From Ensifer adhaerens (lineage in GTDB: Bacteria; Pseudomonadota; Alphaproteobacteria; Rhizobiales; Rhizobiaceae): DNA of 64,000 bases. Shown here piece after piece: positions 8,219 through 16,282 of the stretch (its first letter is position 1; each line of letters opens with the position of its first letter). The notes under the pieces are model-generated. The model was given only the letters and a program-made list of their open reading frames with translations. It ran no database searches and was not told the DNA's origin. The DNA lies in assembly GCF_002007205.1 (NCBI RefSeq), contig NZ_LAZS01000010.1, positions 124,001 to 188,000 of the forward strand, in the 5' to 3' direction. The translations under genes and the position numbers were made by a program.

Positions 8219-9889
8219 ATGAATCAGTTTATCAACCGCAAGGAAAATGCGGTTACGGAAGCGATCGACGGGGTCCTTGCCGCGTCCGGCGGCGCGCTCA
8301 GCCGCCTCGACGGATATCCGCACATTCGCGTCGTCCTGCGCTCCGACTGGGACAAGGGCAAGGTCGCGCTCGTCTCCGGTGGCGGCTCGGGACACGAGCC
8401 CGCGCATATCGGCTTCGTCGGCAAGGGCATGCTGACGGCCGCCGTCTGCGGCGACGTCTTCGCATCGCCGAGCGTGGACGCGATCCTCGCCGGTATCCTG
8501 GCGGTGACGGGACCTGCCGGCTGCCTGCTGATCGTCAAGAACTACACCGGTGACCGGCTGAACTTCGGCCTGGCGGCGGAACGTGCGCGTGCCTACGGCC
8601 TCAATGTGAGCATGGTCATCGTCGATGACGACATCGCGCTGCCGGACCTTCCGCAGGCGCGCGGTGTCGCCGGTACCCTTTTCGTCCACAAGATCGCCGG
8701 AGCGCTCGCAGAAAGCGGGGCGGACCTCGATACGATCGCCAATGCGGCGCGCAAGGTCATATCGGGCACGAGCACCATCGGCATGTCGCTCGATACCTGC
8801 ACCGTTCCGGGCTCGCCGAAGGAGCACCGCATCCCCGAGGGACATGCGGAACTCGGGCTTGGGATCCATGGCGAGGCTGGTGTCGAGCAGATCGTCTACT
8901 CGGACGCGAGAAGTGCCGTTGCCGCCATGGTCGAGCGGCTGCAGGCGGCGATGGAAGACAAGCCCCACGTGGCGCTCGTCAACAATCTCGGCGGGACGTC
9001 GATCCTGGAAATGTCGATCCTCATGCACGAACTCGCCCAGTCGGCAATCGCCGACCGGATCGTGCATCTGGTCGGACCCGCGCCGATGATGACGTCGCTG
9101 GATATGCGCGGCTTTTCCATCTCGGTCTATCCCGCCGACAAAACCGAGCTGGAGCTCCTGTCCCGGCCGGTGACGCTGCCGGCCTGGCCGGGCGTGACCG
9201 CGGTCAAGCCCGTTGCGGTTCTCGCTCTGCCTGATGGTTTGACACCGATTGCGCCACTGCCCTCACGACACGATGCGACGCGGCAGTTTCTGCTTGCCTG
9301 CTGCAACCTGCTGATCGACGCGGAAAAGGACCTGAATGCGCTCGATGCCAAGTCCGGAGACGGCGACACCGGCTCGACGCTCGCGGGCGCCGCGCGGGCG
9401 CTGATACAGGCACTCGATCGTTTGCCGCTATCCGACCATACGCAGCTCTTCCGCGCCATCGGGCAGGAGTTGAGCCAGACGATGGGCGGCTCTTCGGGCG
9501 TGCTTCTGGCGATCTTCTTTGCCGCCGCCGGGGATGGCGCCTCGAGCGGGCTTTCGATCCGCGAAGCGCTGAAAGCCGGGTTGGCGCGCATGCAGGAAAT
9601 CGGCGGGGCGCAGATCGGCGACCGCACCATGGTCGACGCCCTTTCCCCGGCACTGGACGCGCTCGACGCGAGCATCGGCGCGGCCTCCAAGGCGGCGCGC
9701 GACGGCGCCAATCTGACCGCGACGCTCGTGCGGGCAAGGGCGGGGCGTGCTGCCTACATCAACGCCAAGCAGTTGGAAGGGCACATCGACCCCGGCGCCG
9801 AAGCGGTCGCCCGCCTGTTCGAGCACCTGGCACGCCACCCGGACATGCTTGGGCGCCAACCGGAGGGAGCCGCAGCCGCTACCGGCTGA
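8219..9889 (+). CDS. Dihydroxyacetone kinase-type kinase, DhaK and DhaL domains fused
   Basis: This 556-residue ATP-dependent kinase phosphorylates dihydroxyacetone or a related ketose (such as erythrulose) entering through the importer. The DhaK domain (about 10-325) has the SGGGSGHEPAH loop and GLGIHGEAG, whose His217 matches the residue that forms a hemiaminal with the substrate. The DhaL domain (about 350-540) has the Mg-ATP aspartates D376, D381 and D383 in LDAKSGDGDTGST. The single-chain form matches ATP-dependent DAK enzymes rather than the split PTS-dependent DhaKLM. It is the last gene of the operon; AGGAGG lies five bases before the ATG. No isomerase or aldolase gene accompanies it, which favours dihydroxyacetone over tetroses. 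Confidence 0.9.
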   Translation: MNQFINRKENAVTEAIDGVLAASGGALSRLDGYPHIRVVLRSDWDKGKVALVSGGGSGHEPAHIGFVGKGMLTAAVCGDVFASPSVDAILAGILAVTGPAGCLLIVKNYTGDRLNFGLAAERARAYGLNVSMVIVDDDIALPDLPQARGVAGTLFVHKIAGALAESGADLDTIANAARKVISGTSTIGMSLDTCTVPGSPKEHRIPEGHAELGLGIHGEAGVEQIVYSDARSAVAAMVERLQAAMEDKPHVALVNNLGGTSILEMSILMHELAQSAIADRIVHLVGPAPMMTSLDMRGFSISVYPADKTELELLSRPVTLPAWPGVTAVKPVAVLALPDGLTPIAPLPSRHDATRQFLLACCNLLIDAEKDLNALDAKSGDGDTGSTLAGAARALIQALDRLPLSDHTQLFRAIGQELSQTMGGSSGVLLAIFFAAAGDGASSGLSIREALKAGLARMQEIGGAQIGDRTMVDALSPALDALDASIGAASKAARDGANLTATLVRARAGRAAYINAKQLEGHIDPGAEAVARLFEHLARHPDMLGRQPEGAAAATG

Positions 9890-9926
9890 GGATCGGGGCG
9901 GAGACAGAAACGTAACCCAGACGACA

Positions 9927-9952
9927 AAACGCCCCGGAAAGCCGGGGCGTTT
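9927..9952. terminator. Bidirectional terminator between the kinase and copZ-like genes
   Basis: An 11-bp perfect stem (9927-9937 with 9942-9952) with the tetraloop AAAG ends in TTT on either strand. It sits between two convergent genes and can serve both. Confidence 0.85.
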
Positions 9953-9981
9953 GTGACGGGAGGTGTCGGGGCAGCACTCTC

Positions 9982-10179
9982 TTAGAGCGCGCGGCTCTCG
10001 TATCCAGCCGCCTTCAGGGCGTCTGCGATCGGCCCTGCAGCTACGGCGGTCTCGACGCTGACTTCCCGATTGCCGAGATCGACCTTGATCGTTGCCTGCG
10101 GGTCGACACTCAGGATCGCCTTCTGGACGACGCCGGCGCAGTGACCACAGGTCATGTTGTCGATCTTGTAGTTCTGCAT
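9982..10179 (-). CDS. copZ: Copper chaperone, heavy-metal-associated domain (CopZ-like)
   Basis: The 65-residue cytosolic protein is a single HMA domain with the metal-binding motif MTCGHC (residues 9-14) near the N-terminus, the usual position in CopZ/Atx1 proteins. The ATG at 10179 is chosen because it gives the standard family length and has GGAGAC just upstream; the longer open frame would add about 30 residues that match nothing. Copper handling is further supported by a CueR/MerR-type promoter 30-60 bases upstream. No CopA ATPase or CueR gene is visible in this window, so the chaperone is separated from its usual partners. Confidence 0.9.
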   Translation of the reverse strand: MQNYKIDNMTCGHCAGVVQKAILSVDPQATIKVDLGNREVSVETAVAAGPIADALKAAGYESRAL

Positions 10180-10208
10180 GCTTGTCTCCTTGGTACGGTT
10201 GTGAGACA

Positions 10209-10239
10209 AACATGGCGTCTCCCACCGTTGGAAGGTCAA
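10209..10239 (-). promoter_or_regulatory. CueR/MerR-type copper-responsive promoter
   Basis: On the minus strand TTGACC (10239-10234) and CATGTT (10214-10209) are separated by 19 bases, the over-long spacer characteristic of MerR-family activated promoters. The spacer carries an imperfect dyad, CCTTCC...GGGAG, that resembles CueR operators before copA genes. This fits a copper-induced copZ transcript. Confidence 0.72.
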
Positions 10240-10338
10240 TAGGGCCTTCAAGATATTTGTTCGCGGCATTTCCTCCAGTCCTGCGAACGGTGGAAAATAC
10301 CCCCGAGAGTGTAGGCCAGCGGCCGCTCAAATTCTCCG

Positions 10339-10354
10339 AAAAATTTGAAAGTCT
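10339..10354. promoter_or_regulatory. Purine-locus shared motif, copy 1 (upstream of NCS2 permease)
   Basis: AAAAATTTGAAAGTCT here is identical over 16 bases to 17773-17788, in the promoter region between puuE-uraD and hiuH. Its core TTTGAAAGT recurs at 26677-26685 upstream of puuD. It may be an operator for a purine-catabolic regulator; no binding is demonstrated. Confidence 0.5.
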
Positions 10355-10605
10355 TTCATCATCGATCCCGGGAATGGACGGCTAGCGGTCTGCGTCCGGA
10401 AGTCGCACAATCCAAAGGCTGTGCAAATGGCATTCGCGTCGTCCGAAAGAGGGCGGACGATCGCCAGCCGGCACGAAGCCTTAAGCGAAGGGATCGCTCC
10501 GGAAATATCCGGGCGTTCGAAATGCACTGGTCGGGAACTGGAGGAGACGGTTTCCCGCTCACTGTCGTTCGGCTGCGTCGTGGTGACGCCGCCAAGGGAG
10601 GAAAG

Positions 10606-11898
10606 ATGTTAGAACGACTATTCAAGCTGAAAGAGCATCAGACGACGGCGCGCACCGAGGTGATCGCCGGTGTCACGACATTCCTGACGATGTCCTACAT
10701 CATCTTCGTCAACCCCGACATCCTGTCGAGCACGGGCATGGATAGGGATGCCGTTTTCGTCGCAACCTGTATCGCCGCGGCACTCGGCTCTGCCGTCATG
10801 GCGCTCGTCGCCAATTGGCCGATCGGCATGGCGCCCGGCATGGGCCTCAACGCCTTCTTCGCCTTCACCGTGGTCGCCGCTCTCGGCTTCACCTGGCAGC
10901 AGGCGTTGGGTGCGGTCTTCATCTCGGGCGTGATCTTCCTGATCCTGACCGTGACGGGTGTCCGAAGCTGGCTGATTGCCGGTATTCCGCATTCGCTTCG
11001 AAGCGCGATCGCCACCGGTATCGGCCTCTTCCTCGGCATCATCGCGCTCAAGAACGCCGGCATCGTCGTCGACAACCCGGCAACGCTCGTCGGTCTAGGC
11101 GACCTCAAGCAGACCGGTCCGCTGCTTGCCATCCTTGGCTTCTTCGTCATCGCGGTGCTGGATTCACTCAAGGTTCGCGGCTCGATCCTGATCGGCATCC
11201 TGGTCGTGACGGTTCTGTCGATGATCCTTGGCGTCAGCGAGTTCAAGGGCGTCGTCTCGGCACCGCCGAGCATCGCGCCGACCTTCCTGCAGCTCGACAT
11301 CATGGGCGCCCTGCATGGCGGCCTGCTGCATGTCATCCTCGTCTTCGTGCTCGTCGAAGTCTTCGACGCCACCGGCACGCTGATCGGTGTCGCCAAGCGT
11401 GCAAAGCTGGTGGAAGAAGGCAAGCCCAATCGTCTCGGCCGCGCGCTTCTCGCCGACAGCACCGCGATCGTCGCCGGCTCGCTGATCGGTACCAGCAGCA
11501 CGACCGCCTATGTCGAAAGCGCCTCAGGCGTCCAGGCCGGTGGCCGCACGGGCCTGACCGCGCTCACCGTCTGCGTGCTCTTCCTGGCAGCGCTGTTCTT
11601 CTCGCCGCTGGCAGCTGCCGTTCCGTCCTATGCGACGGCTCCGGCTCTGCTCTACGTCGCCGGCCTGATGATGCGCGAACTGACGGAAGTCGAGTGGGAC
11701 GACCTGACGGAAGCGGCTCCGGCAGCGCTTACAGCACTCGCCATGCCCTTCACCTACTCGATCGCCAACGGCCTCGCCTTCGGCTTCGTAAGCTACGTCG
11801 TCTTGAAGGTCTGCACCGGCAAGTGGAGCGTCATCCACCCGGCAACCCAGATCGTCGCAGCGCTCTTCATCGTGCGTTTCGCGTTCTTTGCCGAGTAA
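10606..11898 (+). CDS. NCS2-family purine permease (guanine/hypoxanthine/adenine type)
   Basis: The 430-residue inner-membrane protein has many predicted helices and the AzgA/GhxP subgroup signature near the N-terminus: EVIAGVTTFLTMSYIIFVNPD (about 14-34), APGMGLNAFFAFTV in TM3, and the later DATGTLIGVA and GTSSTTAYVESASG segments. In this subgroup the substrates are purine bases taken up with protons. The start at 10606 follows GGGAGGAAAG. It stands at the head of the purine degradation island, so feeding guanine or hypoxanthine into the pathway is the natural role; the exact substrate is not readable. Confidence 0.92.
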   Translation: MLERLFKLKEHQTTARTEVIAGVTTFLTMSYIIFVNPDILSSTGMDRDAVFVATCIAAALGSAVMALVANWPIGMAPGMGLNAFFAFTVVAALGFTWQQALGAVFISGVIFLILTVTGVRSWLIAGIPHSLRSAIATGIGLFLGIIALKNAGIVVDNPATLVGLGDLKQTGPLLAILGFFVIAVLDSLKVRGSILIGILVVTVLSMILGVSEFKGVVSAPPSIAPTFLQLDIMGALHGGLLHVILVFVLVEVFDATGTLIGVAKRAKLVEEGKPNRLGRALLADSTAIVAGSLIGTSSTTAYVESASGVQAGGRTGLTALTVCVLFLAALFFSPLAAAVPSYATAPALLYVAGLMMRELTEVEWDDLTEAAPAALTALAMPFTYSIANGLAFGFVSYVVLKVCTGKWSVIHPATQIVAALFIVRFAFFAE

Positions 11899-11953
11899 AA
11901 AGATTTGGCCGAGGCATGCCGCCTCGGCCGATCAGGACTTCCCCGTAAGTGCT

Positions 11954-11989
11954 GGCCGGAGCAACGAAATGTTGCTTCGGCCTTTTGTG
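11954..11989 (+). terminator. Rho-independent terminator after the purine permease
   Basis: A 12-bp stem with one G-U pair (11954-11965 with 11971-11982) closes a GAAAT loop and is followed by TTTTGTG. A second 9-bp stem without a U-run lies just before it at 11907-11929. Confidence 0.8.
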
Positions 11990-12036
11990 TGAACCACCGG
12001 TTTTGAGGAAAACGGTCTCACACTTTCCTGGATTGC

Positions 12037-12357
12037 TCAGTACTGTCCCGCCGGCAGGTGCACCACCAGGCCATCGAGTTCCGCCGAGACGGTGATCTGA
12101 CAGCTCAGACGGCTGCGCTCGTTCGGGTTGACGACGCACTCGATCATGTCCTGCTCCTGGAATTCGGGTGTCGGCAAGCGGTCGGCCCATTCGCCGTCGA
12201 TGTAACAGTGGCAGGTGCCGCAGGCGCACGAGCCGCCGCATTCGGCGGCAATGGCGTCGATACCGTTCTGCACCGCGGCCGACATCAGCGACTGGCCGAT
12301 CTCCGCCTGGACTTCTCTTGTCGTGCCGTCCACGTCGATGAAGACGATCTTGGGCAT
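12037..12357 (-). CDS. [2Fe-2S] ferredoxin of adrenodoxin/putidaredoxin type
   Basis: The 106-residue electron carrier begins MPKIVFIDVDGTTREVQ. The cluster ligands follow the adrenodoxin spacing C-X5-C-X2-C-X36-C: C40, C46, C49 and C86. Extra cysteines at 44, 51 and 74 are not part of that set. It lies 41 bases downstream of the P450 gene on the same strand with its own GGAGA site, so it is almost certainly the P450's redox partner. No ferredoxin reductase gene is nearby; electrons must come from a reductase encoded elsewhere. Confidence 0.92.
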   Translation of the reverse strand: MPKIVFIDVDGTTREVQAEIGQSLMSAAVQNGIDAIAAECGGSCACGTCHCYIDGEWADRLPTPEFQEQDMIECVVNPNERSRLSCQITVSAELDGLVVHLPAGQY

Positions 12358-12398
12358 GGGTATTCTCCGATTGCGTATGTTGGTGTCGAGGATAGGGA

Positions 12399-13652
12399 TC
12401 AGGCTGGCCGGAGCGCGATCTTCAGCTTCTTGGGCCCCCGGACCGAGAGGCCGCGCTTGTATTCGGGCTCTCCATCGACGATTTCGATCGTCGGGAAGCG
12501 GCGCAGCAGGGCGCTGAAGATGATATCCATGTCGAGGCGGGCCAGATGATTGCCGAGACAGAAATGCACGCCGCCGCCAAAGGCGAGATGACGATTGGGC
12601 GTGCGGCCGATGTCGAATGTATCGGCATTCGCGAACTGCTTGGGGTCGCGGTTGGCGGCGCCATAGAGCAGGCCGAACTTGGTGCCGCGCTCGAAGCGCC
12701 TGCCGAAGATCTCGACGTCCTCGACGCAATGGCGGTGGAAGAACGGAAGCGGCGACTCGTAGCGGAACATCTCCTGCACGCCGGTCTGGATCAGGCCGGG
12801 TTCGCTCCGCAGCCGCGCCATCTGCTCGGGGAAGCGCAGAAGCGCATGCATGCCGCTGCCGAGCACGTCGATCGTCGAACCGTGGCCCGCCATCAGGATC
12901 AGCATGCAGGTCGAGATGAACTCGTCGAAGTTCATGGCGCCGGAGCGCTCCGCTTCGATCAGCACCGAGATGAGGTCGTCCTTCGGCTCGCGCTCGCGCT
13001 CGGCCTTCAGCGCCGTCAGATATTCGTAGAACTCGGTCGTGTTGCGCTCGGCGATTTCCTTGCGCGCATCCGAGCGGTCCACGTCGAAGAACTGCACGAT
13101 GTTCTCCGACCAGATGCGCAGCTGGGGACAGTCCTCGTCCGGCACGCCGAGCAGACGACCGATGATATGGCCGGGAACATGGGCGGCAAGATCATCGACG
13201 AAATCGATCTCGCCGCGATCGGCAAGGCTGTCGATCAGCCGGTCGACATAGGCCTGGATCTGGTCGCGGAGCTTCGCAATCATGGCCGGCGTGAACAGCT
13301 TGAACACCTGCTTGCGCAGCCGGTCGTGCACCGCGCCATCGCTGTCGAGCAGGCTGAACTGCACGAAGCGCTCATGGTGCGGCATGTCGTGCCAATTGGC
13401 GGCGCGCTGCAGTTTTGAGAGCTCTTCCTTGGTTGCGAGGTCTTCGAGCGAGCGTACCATGCGCTTGTCCATGACGATCGCCGAGACGTCCTCGAAGCGC
13501 GAGGCAAGCCAGATGTCGAAATCCGCGAAGTAGTGCAGCCCCTCTCTTTCGCGCAGCGCGCGGTAGGTCGGATAGGGATCGCGAGCAAAATCCGGGGACA
13601 GCGGCGCGAAGGTGAAATTCGCGGCGTCGCCATTCGGCGCGGCTTCGGTCAT
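12399..13652 (-). CDS. Cytochrome P450 (class I bacterial)
   Basis: The 417-residue soluble monooxygenase shows the I-helix motif AGHGST, the K-helix ExxR as EMFR, and the heme-binding loop FGGGVHFCLGNHLARL with the axial Cys at residue 365. The ATG at 13652 is chosen for its GGAGAA ribosome-binding site; an upstream in-frame ATG at 13668 is possible. It is co-transcribed with a 2Fe-2S ferredoxin and divergent from an AraC-type regulator, forming a compact regulated oxidation module. The substrate is unknown. Its position inside purine genes does not by itself imply a purine substrate. Confidence 0.95.
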   Translation of the reverse strand: MTEAAPNGDAANFTFAPLSPDFARDPYPTYRALREREGLHYFADFDIWLASRFEDVSAIVMDKRMVRSLEDLATKEELSKLQRAANWHDMPHHERFVQFSLLDSDGAVHDRLRKQVFKLFTPAMIAKLRDQIQAYVDRLIDSLADRGEIDFVDDLAAHVPGHIIGRLLGVPDEDCPQLRIWSENIVQFFDVDRSDARKEIAERNTTEFYEYLTALKAEREREPKDDLISVLIEAERSGAMNFDEFISTCMLILMAGHGSTIDVLGSGMHALLRFPEQMARLRSEPGLIQTGVQEMFRYESPLPFFHRHCVEDVEIFGRRFERGTKFGLLYGAANRDPKQFANADTFDIGRTPNRHLAFGGGVHFCLGNHLARLDMDIIFSALLRRFPTIEIVDGEPEYKRGLSVRGPKKLKIALRPA

Positions 13653-13748
13653 GGGCAATTCTCCGTGCATAAAGCTGCATGATAACGTCACTGCCGTAGC
13701 TCTGTGAATGGCGCCCTATCGCAAGATGATGGACAAAACTCGCATCGG

Positions 13749-14612
13749 ATGCCAGAAAATGGCATGCTGCCCGAAAGCGAAGAGATCCATTTCCACACGC
13801 CGGCAAAATTCGCCGGTGCATTTCCCTATCTGGCGCTGGTGGCCGGAAGCCGTGTTGCTCGGCCGCAGGAGCCGCCGATCCGCAAGCGGTTTCACCAGCA
13901 CGTGTTCGTCTACACGATGGATGGAAAAGGGTTGATCGAGGTGCGCGGGCAACGCTTTCTTGCGGAAACGGGCGCTATCGCTTGGCTCGATACGGCGCAA
14001 GCCTATGCGCATAGTTGCGCGCCTGACAGTGGAGGCTGGCGCTATCTCTGGATGGGGATCGAGGGGCATGGCCTCGACGCGCTCTACCAGTTTCTCGGCG
14101 TGCAGCAGTCACCGCTGTTTGCGCCGAAGGATCCGTCGGCGGCGAAAGCCGCCTTCGAATCCGTGAGCGGATATTTTGCCGAACGGTCCCCTGCTACCGA
14201 TGCTCTGGCGAGCGCCGCGATCGCCGGGGTGATGGCCGATATGATCGCGCCACGGTTGGTCGGGGCCGAGCCGACCGAGGACAGGTCGGGTGAAGACCGT
14301 TTGCTTCAGGTTCTTTCAGTAATGCGCGGCGATCTCGCCAGGCCGTGGACGATCGACGATCTCGCGGCTTGCGCGCGGCTCAGCCCGTCGCAATTCTTCC
14401 GGCGTTTTCGCGACATGGTGGGAACGACGCCGATGGATTGGCTGCGCCATGAGCGCATCAATCAGGCAAAACGCCTGCTGGTCGGACCCGATGCCAAGGT
14501 CTCGGCGGTGGCGGCCGTCTGCGGCTACCCGGATCCCTATCATTTCTCGCGCGATTTTCGCCGCGTGACCGGATACACGCCGACGAAGTTCCGGCGGGAT
14601 GGCGGCTATTGA
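13749..14612 (+). CDS. AraC-family transcriptional regulator, divergent from the P450
   Basis: The C-terminal third (about residues 185-285) is a double helix-turn-helix AraC domain (TIDDLAACARLSPSQFFRRF, then VAAVCGYPDPYHFSRDFRRV). The N-terminal half is a cupin-like sensing domain (HQHVFVYTMDGKGLIEVRG). The frame stays open up to a GTG at 13704, but ATGs at 13749 and 13764 leave more room for the divergent promoter, so the start is uncertain. Most likely it activates the P450-ferredoxin pair in response to the P450 substrate or a relative; this is inferred from the divergent layout. Confidence 0.88.
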   Translation: MPENGMLPESEEIHFHTPAKFAGAFPYLALVAGSRVARPQEPPIRKRFHQHVFVYTMDGKGLIEVRGQRFLAETGAIAWLDTAQAYAHSCAPDSGGWRYLWMGIEGHGLDALYQFLGVQQSPLFAPKDPSAAKAAFESVSGYFAERSPATDALASAAIAGVMADMIAPRLVGAEPTEDRSGEDRLLQVLSVMRGDLARPWTIDDLAACARLSPSQFFRRFRDMVGTTPMDWLRHERINQAKRLLVGPDAKVSAVAAVCGYPDPYHFSRDFRRVTGYTPTKFRRDGGY

Positions 14613-14696
14613 GGCCGCAGTCTACGTCCGATTTCGGCGGCCAGCGAGGCCCTGGCGCACCGATAACCCGACCGGACGACCGGGTCATGCATTCAC

Positions 14697-15182
14697 TCAC
14701 ACGATCAGGAACGGCTCCTTGAAGAAATGTTCCTCCAGATTGACGCCTTCGCCGCCGCGATCGACCACCGCGAAATCCGAGACGTCATCGAGCGGCGTCA
14801 GGATGCCGTGCCAGACATTGCGGGCGATGTTGACGCCCTGGCCAGGGGTGGTCTTGAAGGCGATCGGTTCACTCGGCCCCTCGTCGGTTTCCCGGGAGAC
14901 GACGATCAGAAACGGATTGTCGCTCAAGGGGATGAAGGCCTGGCTGCCGAGCGGATGGCGCTCGACCATGGTGAGTTTCAGTGGCAGCGGATAGGGTACG
15001 CCGCGCACGAGGCTGATCATCGGCCGGGCCTTTTCGCCTGTTGTATCGATCTTGGCGAGATCATGGTAGCGGGTTGCATTGCCCCCGTTGATGGGGAAGT
15101 TGTTGGCATTCTCCGTTTCGATCACGTCGCCGAAAGGCGCAAAGGCCTCCCGGGTCAACGGCTGTATGACGATCTCCTTCAT
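14697..15182 (-). CDS. allA: Ureidoglycolate lyase
   Basis: The 161-residue AllA-family enzyme cleaves (S)-ureidoglycolate to glyoxylate and urea. It starts MKEIVIQPLTREAFAPFGDV and contains the family segments ETENANNFPINGGNATRYHDL, ERHPLGSQAFIPL and ARNVWHGILTPL, the last two forming the bicupin-like active-site barrel. It is downstream of allantoicase on the same strand with a 71-base gap. Its glyoxylate product feeds the gcl-hyi-glxR genes 15 kb away. Length and motifs are normal. Confidence 0.94.
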   Translation of the reverse strand: MKEIVIQPLTREAFAPFGDVIETENANNFPINGGNATRYHDLAKIDTTGEKARPMISLVRGVPYPLPLKLTMVERHPLGSQAFIPLSDNPFLIVVSRETDEGPSEPIAFKTTPGQGVNIARNVWHGILTPLDDVSDFAVVDRGGEGVNLEEHFFKEPFLIV

Positions 15183-15253
15183 GTGACGCTCCTCCGTCCA
15201 ATATTGATCGGTTGCATGGAAGTTTGATCGCTTCGCCTCCTCGGCGAAACGAT

Positions 15254-16273
15254 CTAGATGCCGGTTTTCGCAATACGCCCGAAGACACGCAGCCGGCTGA
15301 CGCCGCCGTCGGGGAAGATATTGAAGCGCACATGGGTCACCGGCCCAACGGCTGTGAGTGCGTGTGCCTCGTAGGTATGGATGCTGTCAGCCTGAAGCTT
15401 CTGCGGTGGCAGAACCTCGCGCCAGAACATCGACGACGCTGTGACGGACGCCGCCACTTCGCAAGCGGCCGCCCCAAGGTCGGCGGCCTGTAGCGAACAG
15501 GCATCGGGGTAGTTGCCCTTGAAATGGGCGGTATCGACGGCGATCCGGTCGATCTCGCCGCGGGCGGCGAGCTTCACGACGATCCAGTCGTTGCCGGGTT
15601 CGCGGCGCCGGCGTGTCTCCCAGCCGTCGCCCATGTTGATGCCGCGTCCGGGTGCAAGCAGCCGCTGGTGGCCGTAATGCCCGTTCGAATAGGCGATGAT
15701 CTGGCCACCGAGCAGCGACGAGGCAAGGTCGACCACCGTGTCGCCGAGCGCCGCCCGGTCGAAGGCAGGCGTGCCGTAAACCCTCAGTCGGGCGATGCCG
15801 CCGTCGGGATAGATGCGCAGGCGCACATGGCTCCAGACCACGTCCGACCGCACCTCGAAGTGATGCTGTGCACTCGGTCCGAGCGGCCGCGGGCACACCA
15901 GTTCCGTCCAGACCGTCTTCTCGTCCAGGCCATCAGGCGCCAGGCAGGCGTCGATGGCGCAGGCGCTCGGATAGTTGCCGGTGAAATGGGCGGTATCGAC
16001 CTCGAAGCCACGGATGCGGCCGTTTGCGGCCAACGCGACGATGGCGTGGTCGTTGCCGGGGCCGCGGCGGCGCCGCGTCTCCCAGCCGTCCATCCACTTG
16101 CCGTTGTCGTCATAGACACCGGGATGATAGACCGGCGGCGCATCCTGGAGCATGCGCTCGAGCGGTGCGAAGAATTCGTCTGTGGCGAAGACTGGCCTCG
16201 CGCCGAGACCGGCGGAGGCAAGGTTGATCGCGTTCAGCGCGAATTCGGGCGGGCTCACGCCGGGGCTAGTCAT
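15254..16273 (-). CDS. alc: Allantoicase
   Basis: The 339-residue enzyme hydrolyses allantoate to ureidoglycolate and urea. It consists of two tandem allantoicase domains (about 15-170 and 185-335) that share clearly repeated motifs: DGWETRRRRGPGND and DGWETRRRREPGND, then DTAHFTGNYPSAC and DTAHFKGNYPDAC. This internal duplication is standard for the family. It follows the puuE-uraD gene by nine bases and precedes allA, so the three minus-strand genes carry out four successive steps from OHCU to glyoxylate. Confidence 0.95.
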   Translation of the reverse strand: MTSPGVSPPEFALNAINLASAGLGARPVFATDEFFAPLERMLQDAPPVYHPGVYDDNGKWMDGWETRRRRGPGNDHAIVALAANGRIRGFEVDTAHFTGNYPSACAIDACLAPDGLDEKTVWTELVCPRPLGPSAQHHFEVRSDVVWSHVRLRIYPDGGIARLRVYGTPAFDRAALGDTVVDLASSLLGGQIIAYSNGHYGHQRLLAPGRGINMGDGWETRRRREPGNDWIVVKLAARGEIDRIAVDTAHFKGNYPDACSLQAADLGAAACEVAASVTASSMFWREVLPPQKLQADSIHTYEAHALTAVGPVTHVRFNIFPDGGVSRLRVFGRIAKTGI

Positions 16274-16282
16274 AACCGGTCC

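Larger units (their letters stand above)
10180..10605. other. Divergent intergenic region between copZ-like and purine permease genes
   Basis: This 426-base gap holds the CueR-type promoter reading leftwards and the shared purine-locus motif at 10339-10354. I see no convincing gene in the rest. I looked for a purine riboswitch before the permease and did not find one. Confidence 0.55.

Noticed and set aside
10240-10605. Possible purine riboswitch before the NCS2 permease gene
   Set aside because: I could not find the three-helix purine aptamer core or its conserved loop sequences. The AT-rich motif at 10339 looks like a protein-binding site.
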